Below, in pieces: positions 24,366 to 32,523 of a DNA stretch of 64,000 nucleotides (its first letter is position 1; each line of letters opens with the position of its first letter). Made by a program: the position numbers and the translations under genes. The stretch spans positions 1-64,000 of the forward strand of contig NZ_JOCT01000016.1 in NCBI RefSeq assembly GCF_000717875.1. The letters are read 5' to 3'. Source of the DNA: Streptomyces sp. NRRL S-455 (GTDB lineage Bacteria; Actinomycetota; Actinomycetes; Streptomycetales; Streptomycetaceae). Under the pieces are notes generated by a model. That model was not told the origin of the DNA. It searched no databases and was given only the letters and a program-made list of their open reading frames with translations.

Positions 24366-24977
24366 GTGACCATCAAATCCTCCCTCAGTGGGTGCTCCCT
24401 CATCCGCAGGGCGGATACGGTCCGCCGTAGCGGACGAAGCGTGGCGGCCATGTCCAGGGCCAGCATGTATGTCATGACGCCAGCGACCGCCCCTCTCCCT
24501 GCCTCCGCACCTGCGCCTGTCTGGACTCGCCGCGCCGCCCACGCCATCGCTCTGTGCGCCGTCCCGTCCGGCCTGTGGCGCATCGCCATGGCATCCGGTG
24601 TCTATGTGGGTTACAGCGACCAAGTGCTGCGCGATGTCTTCGACATCCCGGGCTGGGGCATCGCATACGTCGTCGGCCTCTCCGTCCTCACTGAGCTGGC
24701 CGCTCTGTTCCCGCTGCTGCTCGTGAGCGACCGGTGGAGGCCGCTGCACCCCCGGGTCCTCGCCCCGCTTGCTTGGGCTGCCTCGGGCGTCCTGGTTCTG
24801 GTGGCACTGTGGCAACTCGTGGTCGCTTTCGCCGTCGAGAGCCAGACGTACATGTCGAGCGGTACGGCACAGACCGTCTGGGGGTTCGCTTTCGCCCCGC
24901 TGTTCGCCATACCGGCCCTGATGACCGCGGTGACCTGGTCGTACGCAAGGCGGCACCGGGCACGGGGACGGGCATAA
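24366..24977 (+). CDS. Multi-span membrane protein of unknown function
   Basis: The protein has up to 203 residues. Four hydrophobic segments are visible: about 57-75, 95-120 (WGIAYVVGLSVLTELAALFP), 132-152 and 172-192. The first 36 residues are basic and poorly conserved-looking; in-frame ATGs at 24450 and 24474 are credible alternative starts, and no start has a good ribosome site. No family is recognised. Confidence 0.55.
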   Translation: MTIKSSLSGCSLIRRADTVRRSGRSVAAMSRASMYVMTPATAPLPASAPAPVWTRRAAHAIALCAVPSGLWRIAMASGVYVGYSDQVLRDVFDIPGWGIAYVVGLSVLTELAALFPLLLVSDRWRPLHPRVLAPLAWAASGVLVLVALWQLVVAFAVESQTYMSSGTAQTVWGFAFAPLFAIPALMTAVTWSYARRHRARGRA

Positions 24978-24989
24978 TCCCCACCACGT

Positions 24990-25258
24990 CCCTGACATCG
25001 GCCAACCCTGGCCACCGCTTCCGGGCCCGACAAGCGTGGCCGATGGAGGAGCTGCCGCGGCGCAGGTCCCGCACAGGTGTCCCAGTCGGCCCGGACCAGC
25101 TGCGTGATCAACGGGACGCGGTTCCCTCCGGCGGAGGCCGGCAGCATCATCGCCCGGCGGTAGCGCACCGAGCTGGTACTGCCCCGGCGCACGATCTGCT
25201 GCAGCTTCTGCCCTTCCTGGTCGGTCAGTCTGCGTACCCGTACAGGCCCGGCCACCAC
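24990..25258 (-). pseudogene. IS630-family transposase fragment
   Basis: From a GTG with GGAGG upstream the frame reads VRVRRLTDQEGQKLQQIVRR then GSTSSVRYRRAMMLPASAGG and VPLITQLVRAD, the N-terminal helix-turn-helix of actinomycete IS630 transposases. After about 75 residues the match breaks into frameshifted scraps and the DDE domain is missing. It is a dead remnant between the membrane protein and the RNase Z-like gene. Confidence 0.6.
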
Positions 25259-25328
25259 ACCTCCAGGGTCGGAATGGACGCCGCCGCCCATCGAACCTCC
25301 AACCCGGCGAACCCATGTGGCCACAGCA

Positions 25329-26099
25329 CTAGCCGATCGAGAAAGTGGCACCGGGTGCGGCATGGTCGACGGGACCGTCGAACCGGGCCGAGGCGCGTGC
25401 CACCGCCTGTTGCGGGGTGAGGAATCGGCCGACGTGGGTGACGATCAACCGGCCTGCCCGGGCAGCGCCGGCCGTGTCGCCGGCGTCTTCGGGCGTGTGG
25501 TGGACCTGTTCACCCTCGGTCGGGGCCTGGGCGCTCTCGGCCTCGCACAGCAGCACGTCGCATCCCTCGGCCAGCCGTGTGAGGTTCGCGCACGGTGCTG
25601 TGTCTCCGGAGTAGACCAGCGATCGGCCCTCGGCCTCGATGCGCACGGCGAAGGCCGGTATGCCGTGTGCCACTGCCCGGCTGGTCATGGTGAGTGCGCC
25701 GACGCGCGCTTGGTGTCCGTCGTCCAGCTCATGGACCGCGAAGGCGCGCTCGACCGGGCTGCGCGTCGAGCTGTTGGTGAGGAAGTGGGCCAGCCGGTCA
25801 GCGATTCCCGGCGGCCCGTACAGGGGAATGGGCGCGGCGAGTTCAATGTCCGCGTAGAGCGCCGCGTAGTAGGTGGTGAGCAGGTCCGCACTGTGATCGG
25901 CATGCAGGTGCGAGATCCAGATCGCGTCCACCTCGTCGATCCTGACATGCCGCTGAAGCTGTGCCAGCGTCCCGCTACCCGCATCAACCCAGACCCGGGT
26001 GCCACCGCTGGACACCAGGTAGCCGGAGCACGGGTTGTCCACGCTCGCATAGGGTGTCGCGCAGCCCAGGACGGTGAGACGGAGAAGATCGCTGCTCAT
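25329..26099 (-). CDS. MBL-fold hydrolase, ribonuclease Z/arylsulfatase-like
   Basis: The 256-residue protein starts MSSDLLRLTVLGCATPYASV. It has the zinc motif SHLHADHSADLLT, LVYSGDT, LLCEAESAQ and VTHVGRF near the end, a set typical of the RNase Z/ElaC-related group of MBL enzymes. It is shorter than true RNase Z and lacks the exosite arm, so a small-molecule phosphodiesterase or esterase is more likely. Confidence 0.75.
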   Translation of the reverse strand: MSSDLLRLTVLGCATPYASVDNPCSGYLVSSGGTRVWVDAGSGTLAQLQRHVRIDEVDAIWISHLHADHSADLLTTYYAALYADIELAAPIPLYGPPGIADRLAHFLTNSSTRSPVERAFAVHELDDGHQARVGALTMTSRAVAHGIPAFAVRIEAEGRSLVYSGDTAPCANLTRLAEGCDVLLCEAESAQAPTEGEQVHHTPEDAGDTAGAARAGRLIVTHVGRFLTPQQAVARASARFDGPVDHAAPGATFSIG

Positions 26100-26334
26100 C
26101 GGGGAAGTCTATAGAGCCCTTGATCTAGAGCTGCTTGACATTTTGTCCGGTCCGCCGCCGCAGTAACACTGGTTCCGAGTCGTTGCCGACGGACGTCGAT
26201 TCCGAGCCGTATGCGCTCGCGGCCGATGACTTTCCTCCGGAGTGTCGGTCTTCCACGCGAACGCCCGTGCCGGACAGCGCAGTCGGCCCGGGATCGACGT
26301 CGGAGTACGCCCCTGTGACAGGAGATCTCCCCCT

Positions 26335-27000
26335 ATGACTGACCCGGCAGTGACAGCGCCCCGCGGCCGCAGTGCCGATGCCTGGCCTCTGATCCGCGCT
26401 GAGCGAGCGGCGCTGGCGGCCGATCTCGCAGACATGACGGATGAGCGGTGGGAAACGCCTTCGCTCTGTGCTGGTTTGACGGTGCGTGAGGTGCTCGCAC
26501 ACCTCACCGCGGGTGCGAGCCTCAACGCCGTGCGCTGGATGGCGGGGGTGATCCGCTGCCGGTTCGACTTCGACAAGCAGGTGGCCATGCGGCTGGCCGA
26601 GCAACTGGGAAGCACTCCCGCCGAGACTCTTGAGCGGTTCCGGCGCGTCGTCCCGAGCACCACCAAGCCCCCGTTGCCCGCCATAGCCATGCTGGGCGAG
26701 ACGATCGTGCACGGAGAGGACATCCGGCGGCCGCTGGGCATTCGTCGCGATTACCCGATCGAGGTCGTCACTCGGCTGGCCGAGTACTACCAGGGCTCGG
26801 ACCTCGTGGTCGTCGCCAAGGGGCGCATCGAAGGGCTGAAACTCGTCGCGGAGGACGGTCCTTTCACGACGGGCTCGGGACCCGTCGTGTCCGGTCCCAC
26901 CCTGGCCTTGGTGATGGCCATGACCGGACGTGCGACGTACTGCGGTGAACTCGAAGGTGACGGTGCGGAGCTACTCCGCAGCCGGTGCGGGGCAGAGTGA
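26335..27000 (+). CDS. Maleylpyruvate-isomerase-family, mycothiol-dependent enzyme
   Basis: The protein has 221 residues from an ATG 8 bases after AGGAG. The N-terminal DinB-like four-helix bundle reads WPLIRAERAALAADLADMTD, LCAGLTVREVLAHLTAG (metal His) and LGETIVHGEDIRRPLG (second metal His). This is the MDMPI pattern, used by many mycothiol-dependent transferases. The specific substrate is unknown. Confidence 0.78.
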   Translation: MTDPAVTAPRGRSADAWPLIRAERAALAADLADMTDERWETPSLCAGLTVREVLAHLTAGASLNAVRWMAGVIRCRFDFDKQVAMRLAEQLGSTPAETLERFRRVVPSTTKPPLPAIAMLGETIVHGEDIRRPLGIRRDYPIEVVTRLAEYYQGSDLVVVAKGRIEGLKLVAEDGPFTTGSGPVVSGPTLALVMAMTGRATYCGELEGDGAELLRSRCGAE

Positions 27001-27060
27001 CGTGGCGGAGCAGACCTTGCCGTAATTCCCGGGTGCGGTGCGGCGTCCACCCGTGATGGG

Positions 27061-27915
27061 ATGCGCCGCATGAGTGACTCGCTGCGGGCCCGCATCGAGC
27101 AGTACTACGCCACTGTGCCGTTGCTGTTCTCCGAGGCCGAAGAGTTCGGTCCGTTACGGCTGTTCGTGCGAAGGAAGCCGGGTGCCCCGTATTACGGCGG
27201 TCCCAGCCATGCCCAACCCACCGCGGGCGGGGCGTCGGCGGTCACCGCCGCTGACATCGCCCGGGTCCGGGCCCGGCAGCGCGAACTCGGCGTGCCGGAG
27301 GCCTTCGAATGGCTGGCCGAGGTGGCGCCGAGGCTGCGTTCCGGTGTCGAGGCCGCGGGCCTGCCCGTGGCGGAACGTCCGCTGATGGTTCTGGATCCGC
27401 ATCATCAACTCCAGCCGCAGCCGTTGCCGGAGGGGGTGACGCTCCGGGCGCTGACGGCCGACGACCCGGCGTTGCCCGCAGCTCTCGCCCTTCCCCGCCT
27501 GGCCTTCGCGAAGGAGGGCACTGCGGTTGGCCCGGCAGGCCGCAAGGAGCTGTCGGAGGTGGCCGGGGAACTTACGGAGAACGGCACCGTGGCGACGGTC
27601 CGCCCCACCATCCGCGCCGGGCACAAGACGCTCGTCGCCGCCCTCGCCCCCGACGGCACCCCACTGGCCGTCGGCCACTACCACCCGGCGAACGCCACCA
27701 CTGAGATCGGCGGCATCGGCACCCTTCCCACCGCCCGCCGCCAGGGCCTGGCCGCCGCCGTCACGGCGGCCCTGGCCGCCCACGCGCGTGACCACGGAGT
27801 GAACACCGTCTTCCTCGCCTACGCGGAGGACGCCGTCGCTCGCATTTACTCGCGCCTGGGATTCCGTCCCGCCGGCAGCACCCTTCTGATCGCCAACCAA
27901 CCCGCGCGGTCATAG
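27061..27915 (+). CDS. GNAT-family N-acetyltransferase
   Basis: The protein has 284 residues; an ATG three codons later (27070) is equally likely. The C-terminal half is a standard GNAT domain with GGIGTLPTARRQGLAAAVTA as the acetyl-CoA loop and VFLAYAEDAVARIYSRLGFR at the end. The N-terminal half (ADIARVRARQRELGVPEAFE, WLAEVAP) is the degenerate partner domain common in actinomycete two-domain acetyltransferases. The substrate is unknown. Confidence 0.8.
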   Translation: MRRMSDSLRARIEQYYATVPLLFSEAEEFGPLRLFVRRKPGAPYYGGPSHAQPTAGGASAVTAADIARVRARQRELGVPEAFEWLAEVAPRLRSGVEAAGLPVAERPLMVLDPHHQLQPQPLPEGVTLRALTADDPALPAALALPRLAFAKEGTAVGPAGRKELSEVAGELTENGTVATVRPTIRAGHKTLVAALAPDGTPLAVGHYHPANATTEIGGIGTLPTARRQGLAAAVTAALAAHARDHGVNTVFLAYAEDAVARIYSRLGFRPAGSTLLIANQPARS

Positions 27916-28198
27916 CGCCGCTCGGCCAGGCCTGGACGCGCTGACACCACTGCGTCTGTCCGGTCGGGCTGTCAGCCGGGGGACGGTGGGCGCTGATGGC
28001 GTGCGGATGTGGCGATGGGAGTGGAGCGCCTGGGCCACGAAGTCTCCCCAGACCTCTGCTGATGCGCCGAAGCTTGGCCCAAACGCTCCACTTGCCGTTC
28101 CCGGTCCCCGAGTCGGTCTCGGCTCGTGCCGGTCGGCCTGGGAGCGGCCGCGGCGACGGCCGGGTTCCGGGGCCGCTGCCGTCCTGTCGGCCGCATCC
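27916..28198. other. Gene-free stretch
   Basis: No frame here shows convincing codon bias with a start and ribosome site. Short stretches on the minus strand have moderately biased codons and could be a decayed gene, but I recognise no family. Confidence 0.4.
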
Positions 28199-28906
28199 TC
28201 AACTGCCGCTCGGGGAAGCTGCCGCAGCCCGCAGAGCCGCCGAAGCCGATCCCACAATCGCCTCGCCGTGGCCGAAGCAGGCCACCTCCGCATCCAGTCG
28301 GCTCAAAGCCCTCAAGGATTCCAGTGCACGAGAGCGGTCCGTGTTGAACACGCCGACCATGGTCTTGCCTCCCACGTTCGCTGCAGCGTCGCCCAGGAAG
28401 AGCACCCCGAAGGCAGGGAGATGAAACGCGGTGCTGCCCGGAGTATGACCCGGCGCGGCCACCACACGAGCCCCGCCGCCGAAGGGGAGTACATCTTGAT
28501 CACCGACCTCGTGGTCCACCGGCACCGGCGGTGCGGGTGGCAGCTTCGGCTTGCTCTCGAACAAGGCACGTTCCCAGTCCGGAGCATCCGTGAAGACCGG
28601 TGGCGGAGCCGGTGACTCCCCGCGGATCACCCCGGCGTCCAAACGGTGCGCGAACACCTCGACCCCTCCCCACGCGGCGATCTCGGCAGCACCGCCGGTA
28701 TGGTCCTCATGAAAGTGGGTGAGCACGACACGCCGCAGGTCCCCGGGCTTCGAGCCGATGCTCAGAATGGCATCGGCGACTGCCGGACCGGCCCCCGCAA
28801 CCCCGGAGTCGATCAATGTGAGCCCATCCGCGTCACGCCACAGATACGCCTGCCCGACCTCGAAACGGAGCATATGCAGCTCCGGCAGCAGCTCGACGAT
28901 CTCCAT
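28199..28906 (-). CDS. Metallo-beta-lactamase-fold hydrolase
   Basis: The 235-residue protein has the zinc motif THFHEDHTGGAAEIAAWGG, the distal His in VVAAPGHTPGSTAFHLP, Asp in FLGDAAANVG and a final CFGHGEAI. The E in HFHEDH is a normal variant. It resembles glyoxalase-II-like and lactonase-like hydrolases. It is the third MBL-fold gene of this accessory stretch and is unrelated in detail to the other two. Confidence 0.78.
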   Translation of the reverse strand: MEIVELLPELHMLRFEVGQAYLWRDADGLTLIDSGVAGAGPAVADAILSIGSKPGDLRRVVLTHFHEDHTGGAAEIAAWGGVEVFAHRLDAGVIRGESPAPPPVFTDAPDWERALFESKPKLPPAPPVPVDHEVGDQDVLPFGGGARVVAAPGHTPGSTAFHLPAFGVLFLGDAAANVGGKTMVGVFNTDRSRALESLRALSRLDAEVACFGHGEAIVGSASAALRAAAASPSGS

Positions 28907-29084
28907 ACGGACAACCTAGGCACCGCCGAAGCCTCCCACTCGCCGCTTCGCCGTCAGCAGATGACAACGTGCCCGGTCGCAAGCTCCGTCGCCACCAACC
29001 GGAGTCAACCCAGGACGAGTTGGGGCCGGAAAACCGGGGCCCAGACGGCCTCGGACAGAAGCCGACGGTGACGCGCCCATGTGA

Positions 29085-29420
29085 GTGACTGACGACACCT
29101 GGCCCTACCGGCCCGAACACGACCTCATCGTGACCTCGCCCACCGGGGAAGTCGTCGCCTACTGCCAGGGCTGGTACGACCCGGACAACCGCACCGGTGA
29201 GTTCGAACCCGTCGGCACCCACCCCGACCACCGCCGCCTCGGCCTCGCCCGAGCCGTCTGCACCGCGGTGCTGCACGCTTTCGCCGACGCCGGCGGACAA
29301 CGAGCCGTCGTCTACTCGCGCGGCGACGCCGCCTATCCCATTCCCAAGCGGCTCTACGAGTCCATGCACTTCACCGCGTACACCCGCACCCACACCTACG
29401 TCGGCACACCGACCGGCTGA
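29085..29420 (+). pseudogene. Truncated GNAT acetyltransferase (C-terminal half)
   Basis: The 111 codons read WPYRPEHDLIVTSPTGEVVA, EFEPVGTHPDHRRLGLARAV and AAYPIPKRLYESMHFTAYTR. This is the C-terminal half of the two-domain GNAT proteins common in Streptomyces, including the acetyl-CoA loop. The N-terminal 150 or so residues are missing and no good ribosome site precedes the GTG, so it is probably a leftover. Confidence 0.65.
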
Positions 29421-29777
29421 GGAGGCCGGCAGAGAGCCGCCGATCAGAACGGCCACGAGGACGCCTGGGGACCCCAACCGCCGGTGGCCGGCTATGTGCA
29501 TCGGCTGATGGTGGACCGCAGCAGCGCCCAGCCGGGGACGGGGCGGTTTCTGCTGCGTGCTGCGGAGCGCCGCGTCGCAGCGACGGGGCGGGCGCTCGTG
29601 CGTCTGGACTGCCTGGCCGACAACGCGCGTTTGAACACCTACTACTTGAACGCCGGCTACCGGGTTGTCGGCCACAAGGCAGGCAAGCCGCAGCCGGGCG
29701 GTGCGCCCAAGTCGTTCACCCTCCTGGAGAAGACCTGCGAGCCGGCCGCGAGGGCTGAGCGGCTGTGGCCAGGGTGA
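29421..29777 (+). pseudogene. Second truncated GNAT acetyltransferase
   Basis: An open frame without a proper start reads PVAGYVHRLMVDRSSAQPGT, then FLLRAAERRVAATG and RLDCLADNARLNTYYLNAGY. This is the C-terminal half of a different, single-domain GNAT enzyme. A GTG at 29484 opens 97 codons but lies inside the domain. It sits 1 base behind the previous relic, so two unrelated GNAT fragments are placed end to end. Confidence 0.6.
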
Positions 29778-29876
29778 CACGCCCGCTTGTGAAACGGAAA
29801 GCACGCCCTACCGTCCTGGTCGGCATCCAGACGCTGAAGGTCGATGTCCGACTCGTCCTGGTCGGCGGCCAACCCC

Positions 29877-29900
29877 AAAATAATATTGCGGTACTATTTT
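29877..29900. promoter_or_regulatory. AT-rich operator/promoter of the TetR gene
   Basis: AAAATA (29877-29882) mirrors TATTTT (29895-29900) around a TATTGCGGTA core, all within 27 bases of the TetR ATG. A TACTAT at 29892-29897 could be the -10 box, which would make the mRNA nearly leaderless and place the operator on the promoter. Such AT-rich DNA is unusual in this genome. Confidence 0.5.
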
Positions 29901-29903
29901 TTT

Positions 29904-30494
29904 ATGACGCAACACGCCGACGCTGACACGAGACGCGGCCAAGTCGCCTCCGCGCTGATAAGCGTGGTCGCCGAACGGGGACTGGCGCGGACCACCCTCG
30001 CTGACGTGGCGCGGACGGCGGGTGTGTCCGTCGGACTCGTCCAGCGCTATTTCCGCTCGAAGGACGAGCTGCTGAGGTTCGGGATCGAGTATGTCTACCG
30101 GCGCGCCGAGGAGCGCATCGCCGCCATCCCGGTCGAGCCGCCGGTCCGGGAGTTCGTCGTGCGGTTGATGGAGACGTTCCTGCCGCTGACGGCCGAGCGC
30201 CGCGCCGAGCTGCGGGTCTGGCTGAGCTTCGTGCAGGCGTCGCTTACCGACGCCGACATGGCTGCGACCCACCGGGACGCTACCGAGCGGCTCCTGCAGG
30301 GTGTCGAGGAGGCATTGCGCGGCGCGCAACGGGCCGGCGAACTCGCCGCGGACGTCGACACCGAGGCGGAGGCGGCGGCACTGGTCGCGTTCGTGGACGG
30401 ACTGTGCCTGCACCACGCGGCGACCGGTAACAGGTTCGGCGCCTCCCGCATCAGCGCCGCGCTGGACGCCTACGTCGACCGGCTGTTCGACTGA
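29904..30494 (+). CDS. TetR-family regulator (BetI-like)
   Basis: The protein has 196 residues. The helix-turn-helix is VASALISVVAERGLARTTLA then AGVSVGLVQRYFRSKDELLR, and the C-terminal domain (AELRVWLSFVQASLTDADMA, LVAFVDGLCLHHAATGNRF) is TetR_C_6/BetI-like. Its stop codon shares one base with the start of the following GAP protein gene, so the two form an operon. The likely role is a local repressor of that membrane protein. Confidence 0.85.
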   Translation: MTQHADADTRRGQVASALISVVAERGLARTTLADVARTAGVSVGLVQRYFRSKDELLRFGIEYVYRRAEERIAAIPVEPPVREFVVRLMETFLPLTAERRAELRVWLSFVQASLTDADMAATHRDATERLLQGVEEALRGAQRAGELAADVDTEAEAAALVAFVDGLCLHHAATGNRFGASRISAALDAYVDRLFD

Positions 30495-31252
30495 TGAGCG
30501 CGACGCTGGCGCTGGCGCTGGCCGGGCTGGGGCTGCTGGACAGCACAAGCTTCGGCACCCTGCTGATCCCGATCTGGCTGTTGCTCACCCCGGGGCGGGT
30601 GCGCGCCGGCCGGATCGCCATCTACCTGGCTACCGTTGCGACGTTCTACTTCTGCGTTGGCGTCCTCCTGGTGCTGGGGGCCGATGGGGTGCTGCAAACC
30701 GCCCGGGCGGCCTTCACCGACGTCGCCCCGACGCACCTCCGGATCGGGCAGCTCATCCTCGGTTTGATCGTCATTGCCTTGAGCTACCGGCTGGAGGCCC
30801 GCGCCCGAAGCCGGTCGGGCAGACCGGGCCGACTGCAGCGCTGGCGGACCGCGGCGATGTCGGGTGCCGTGCCGGACGGCCAAGGTCTGGACGGCCGGGA
30901 CACGCGGGGCGGAGGCGTGCGCGGCCTGATGAGCCTCGCGTTGGTAGCCACCGCCCTGGAGGTCGTCACAATGGTGCCCTACCTGGCGGCCGTCGGCTTA
31001 CTCGCGAACGCCGATCTGACCTGGCAGGCCATCGGCGGGGCGCTGGCCGGCTATTGCGTCGTGATGATCCTCCCGGCGGTTCTCCTCGGCGCCGTCCGGA
31101 TCGCCGCGCACGACCGGGCCGAGCCAGTGCTACAGCGGATCAACGACTGGTTCACCCGCAACAGCGCCAAGGCGTTCGGCTGGACCGTCGGGGGAATCGG
31201 CATCGGAATGGTCCTCAACGCCGTGATCGCCCTTCTCACCGATCCCGCCTGA
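30494..31252 (+). CDS. GAP-family (Sap-like) membrane protein
   Basis: The 252-residue protein has six hydrophobic segments (about 5-30, 41-62, 82-99, 141-163, 176-200 and 227-248). The opening ALAGLGLLDSTSFGTLLIPI and the second-half GLMSLALVATALEVVTMVPY are the paired repeats of the GAP/Sap family (glycopeptidolipid and sulfolipid addressing proteins), related to LysE-type exporters. It probably exports a small lipid or metabolite sensed by the upstream TetR. Confidence 0.75.
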   Translation: MSATLALALAGLGLLDSTSFGTLLIPIWLLLTPGRVRAGRIAIYLATVATFYFCVGVLLVLGADGVLQTARAAFTDVAPTHLRIGQLILGLIVIALSYRLEARARSRSGRPGRLQRWRTAAMSGAVPDGQGLDGRDTRGGGVRGLMSLALVATALEVVTMVPYLAAVGLLANADLTWQAIGGALAGYCVVMILPAVLLGAVRIAAHDRAEPVLQRINDWFTRNSAKAFGWTVGGIGIGMVLNAVIALLTDPA

Positions 31253-31769
31253 ACCCGCGTCAGACTTCGAGGATCTCCAGCTACTTCAACTTCCGAAACA
31301 CGCCTCAGCGCGGTACTGGGCATCGCTGTGTCCGTGCTCGAAGCCCGCGACAACAACTGGACAGAGCGAGTGCTACGCCCGTTCTACGACGCCGCCCTCG
31401 CATTGAACCGGGACACCTTCCGGCGCCTTGCACGCCTCCCCGGCACATCCCTTGCGCTGCAGCAGGTGCTCGGAGTCGCAAAGGAGACAGCGGACACTCC
31501 GAGCCCCTGCGGCCCTGGTTCCCTCCAGGACAGGATGGTGGGTGGAACGTTGCGTGTCGGTGTTCTGCTGAGTCATGCCGCCCCCTTGATCGAAGTCGGA
31601 CAAGTGCGCTTCGAATATCGAAGCACTGTCGCAGGCTGGGCACCGTCGCTTCGAAATTCGAAGCAAAAAGGATTGGCGGAGGTTTCGCGCCTGCCCCCGG
31701 CGCTCGGCCGAGCCACGGCAACCTCGTGACCCCCGCGGCCCCGCCCCGCCTCCGATCCGAGGCGGGGCG
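31253..31769. other. Degenerate stretch with possible short genes
   Basis: On the minus strand an ATG at 31576 with AAGGGGG 5 bases upstream opens 67 codons (to 31373) starting MTQQNTDTQRSTHHPVLEG. It lies directly downstream of the operator pair 31608-31664, so the 5' end of a regulated gene survives here, but the later codons look out of frame. On the plus strand, 31328-31729 has some codon bias (RVLRPFYDAALALNRDTFRR). Neither matches a family I know. The region is probably a decayed target gene of the HxlR regulator. Confidence 0.4.
31608..31664. promoter_or_regulatory. Tandem palindromic operators, copies 1 and 2
   Basis: GCTTCGAATATCGAAGC (31608-31624) is a perfect 7-base inverted repeat with a 3-base centre. 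GCTTCGAAATTCGAAGC (31648-31664) is a perfect 8-base inverted repeat around one base. The two start 40 bases apart, about four helical turns. Near-copies lie in front of the HxlR gene at 32225 and 32258. Confidence 0.7.
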
Positions 31770-32195
31770 TCAGTCCGCGGAGCCCCTCTCCGGCGCCCCG
31801 TCGCCCAATGTGTCCGGATGTGAGACGCGGCCGGCGGACTGGTCGTCGGCGTGGTCCGCCCCTTGCGGGTCGATCGTGGCCGCCCAGCGTTCCGCCCAGC
31901 GGGCGAGGGGGTTCAGGGCGTGGCGCGCCTCCTGTCCCAGCGGGGTGAGCTCGTAGCGGCTGTCCGGTAGTTGGTGAATCACCTGGGCATCCAGCAGTTC
32001 GGTCAGGCGCTGCCGCATCACGCTGGAGGACATGTCGTCGCACCGCTTCTGCAAGGGGCGGAATCCAAGCGGACCCGCGCGAAGCTCCCACAGGATGCGC
32101 AGACTCCACCGCCGCCCGAACAGGTCGAGTGCGGCCATGAGGGGGCGGCCTGTGGTCGAGCCGCGAACAGGACTGCCAGGTCTGGGTGTTGCCAT
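31770..32195 (-). CDS. HxlR-family regulator
   Basis: The protein has 141 residues from ATG 32195. The winged helix reads ALDLFGRRWSLRILWELRAG, LGFRPLQKRCDDMSSSVMRQ and YELTPLGQEARHALNPLARW. A Cys in KRCDDM lies in the recognition area. It is flanked by four copies of a GCTTCG-palindrome, two in its own promoter, so autoregulation and control of a neighbouring gene are likely. Confidence 0.8.
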   Translation of the reverse strand: MATPRPGSPVRGSTTGRPLMAALDLFGRRWSLRILWELRAGPLGFRPLQKRCDDMSSSVMRQRLTELLDAQVIHQLPDSRYELTPLGQEARHALNPLARWAERWAATIDPQGADHADDQSAGRVSHPDTLGDGAPERGSAD

Positions 32196-32224
32196 GTCGG
32201 GATGTCCCGCTCTCCAGGGTTGAT

Positions 32225-32274
32225 GCTTCGAATTCCGACACGCTAGCATCGGTGACCGCTTCGGAAATCGAAAC
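32225..32274. promoter_or_regulatory. Tandem operators, copies 3 and 4, in the HxlR divergent promoter
   Basis: GCTTCGAATTCCGACAC (32225-32241) and GCTTCGGAAATCGAAAC (32258-32274) are imperfect versions of the perfect palindromes at 31608 and 31648. They start 33 bases apart, about three helical turns, and lie between the HxlR ATG (32195) and the divergent GTG at 32286. Confidence 0.65.
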
Positions 32275-32285
32275 GGAGGGCTGTT

Positions 32286-32453
32286 GTGGCACCTGCCCTG
32301 ACGACCTGGGTGAGAGGCGTTCCTGAAGCCCGAGTCGACGGAGGCGAGACCGGCTGGGAGGACCATTACATGCGCAGGTGCCCCGAGTTCGACGTCGGCG
32401 CCGAGTCGCACGGACGGCTCACCCGGAACCTGTTCGTGGCGGGGGACGGGTGA
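32286..32453 (+). CDS. 55-residue protein divergent from HxlR
   Basis: A GTG 5 bases after GGAGGG opens VAPALTTWVRGVPEARVDGG, then ETGWEDHYMRRCPEF and a stop at 32451-32453. The ribosome site and codon use are good, and copy 4 of the palindromic operator ends 11 bases upstream, so it should be a target of the HxlR regulator. I do not recognise a family. It may be the N-terminal stub of a longer enzyme. Confidence 0.5.
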   Translation: MAPALTTWVRGVPEARVDGGETGWEDHYMRRCPEFDVGAESHGRLTRNLFVAGDG

Positions 32454-32523
32454 CCGGCACGCGGGAGATCGAGGTCAGCGGTTGCCGCCACCAAGCCAAC
32501 GTCCACTCAGAGCTGGAGACCAG

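Noticed and set aside
24123..25316. 397-codon minus-strand frame over the membrane protein gene
   Set aside because: It crosses the IS630 relic in a different frame and has no coherent domain; the plus-strand gene has four membrane helices.
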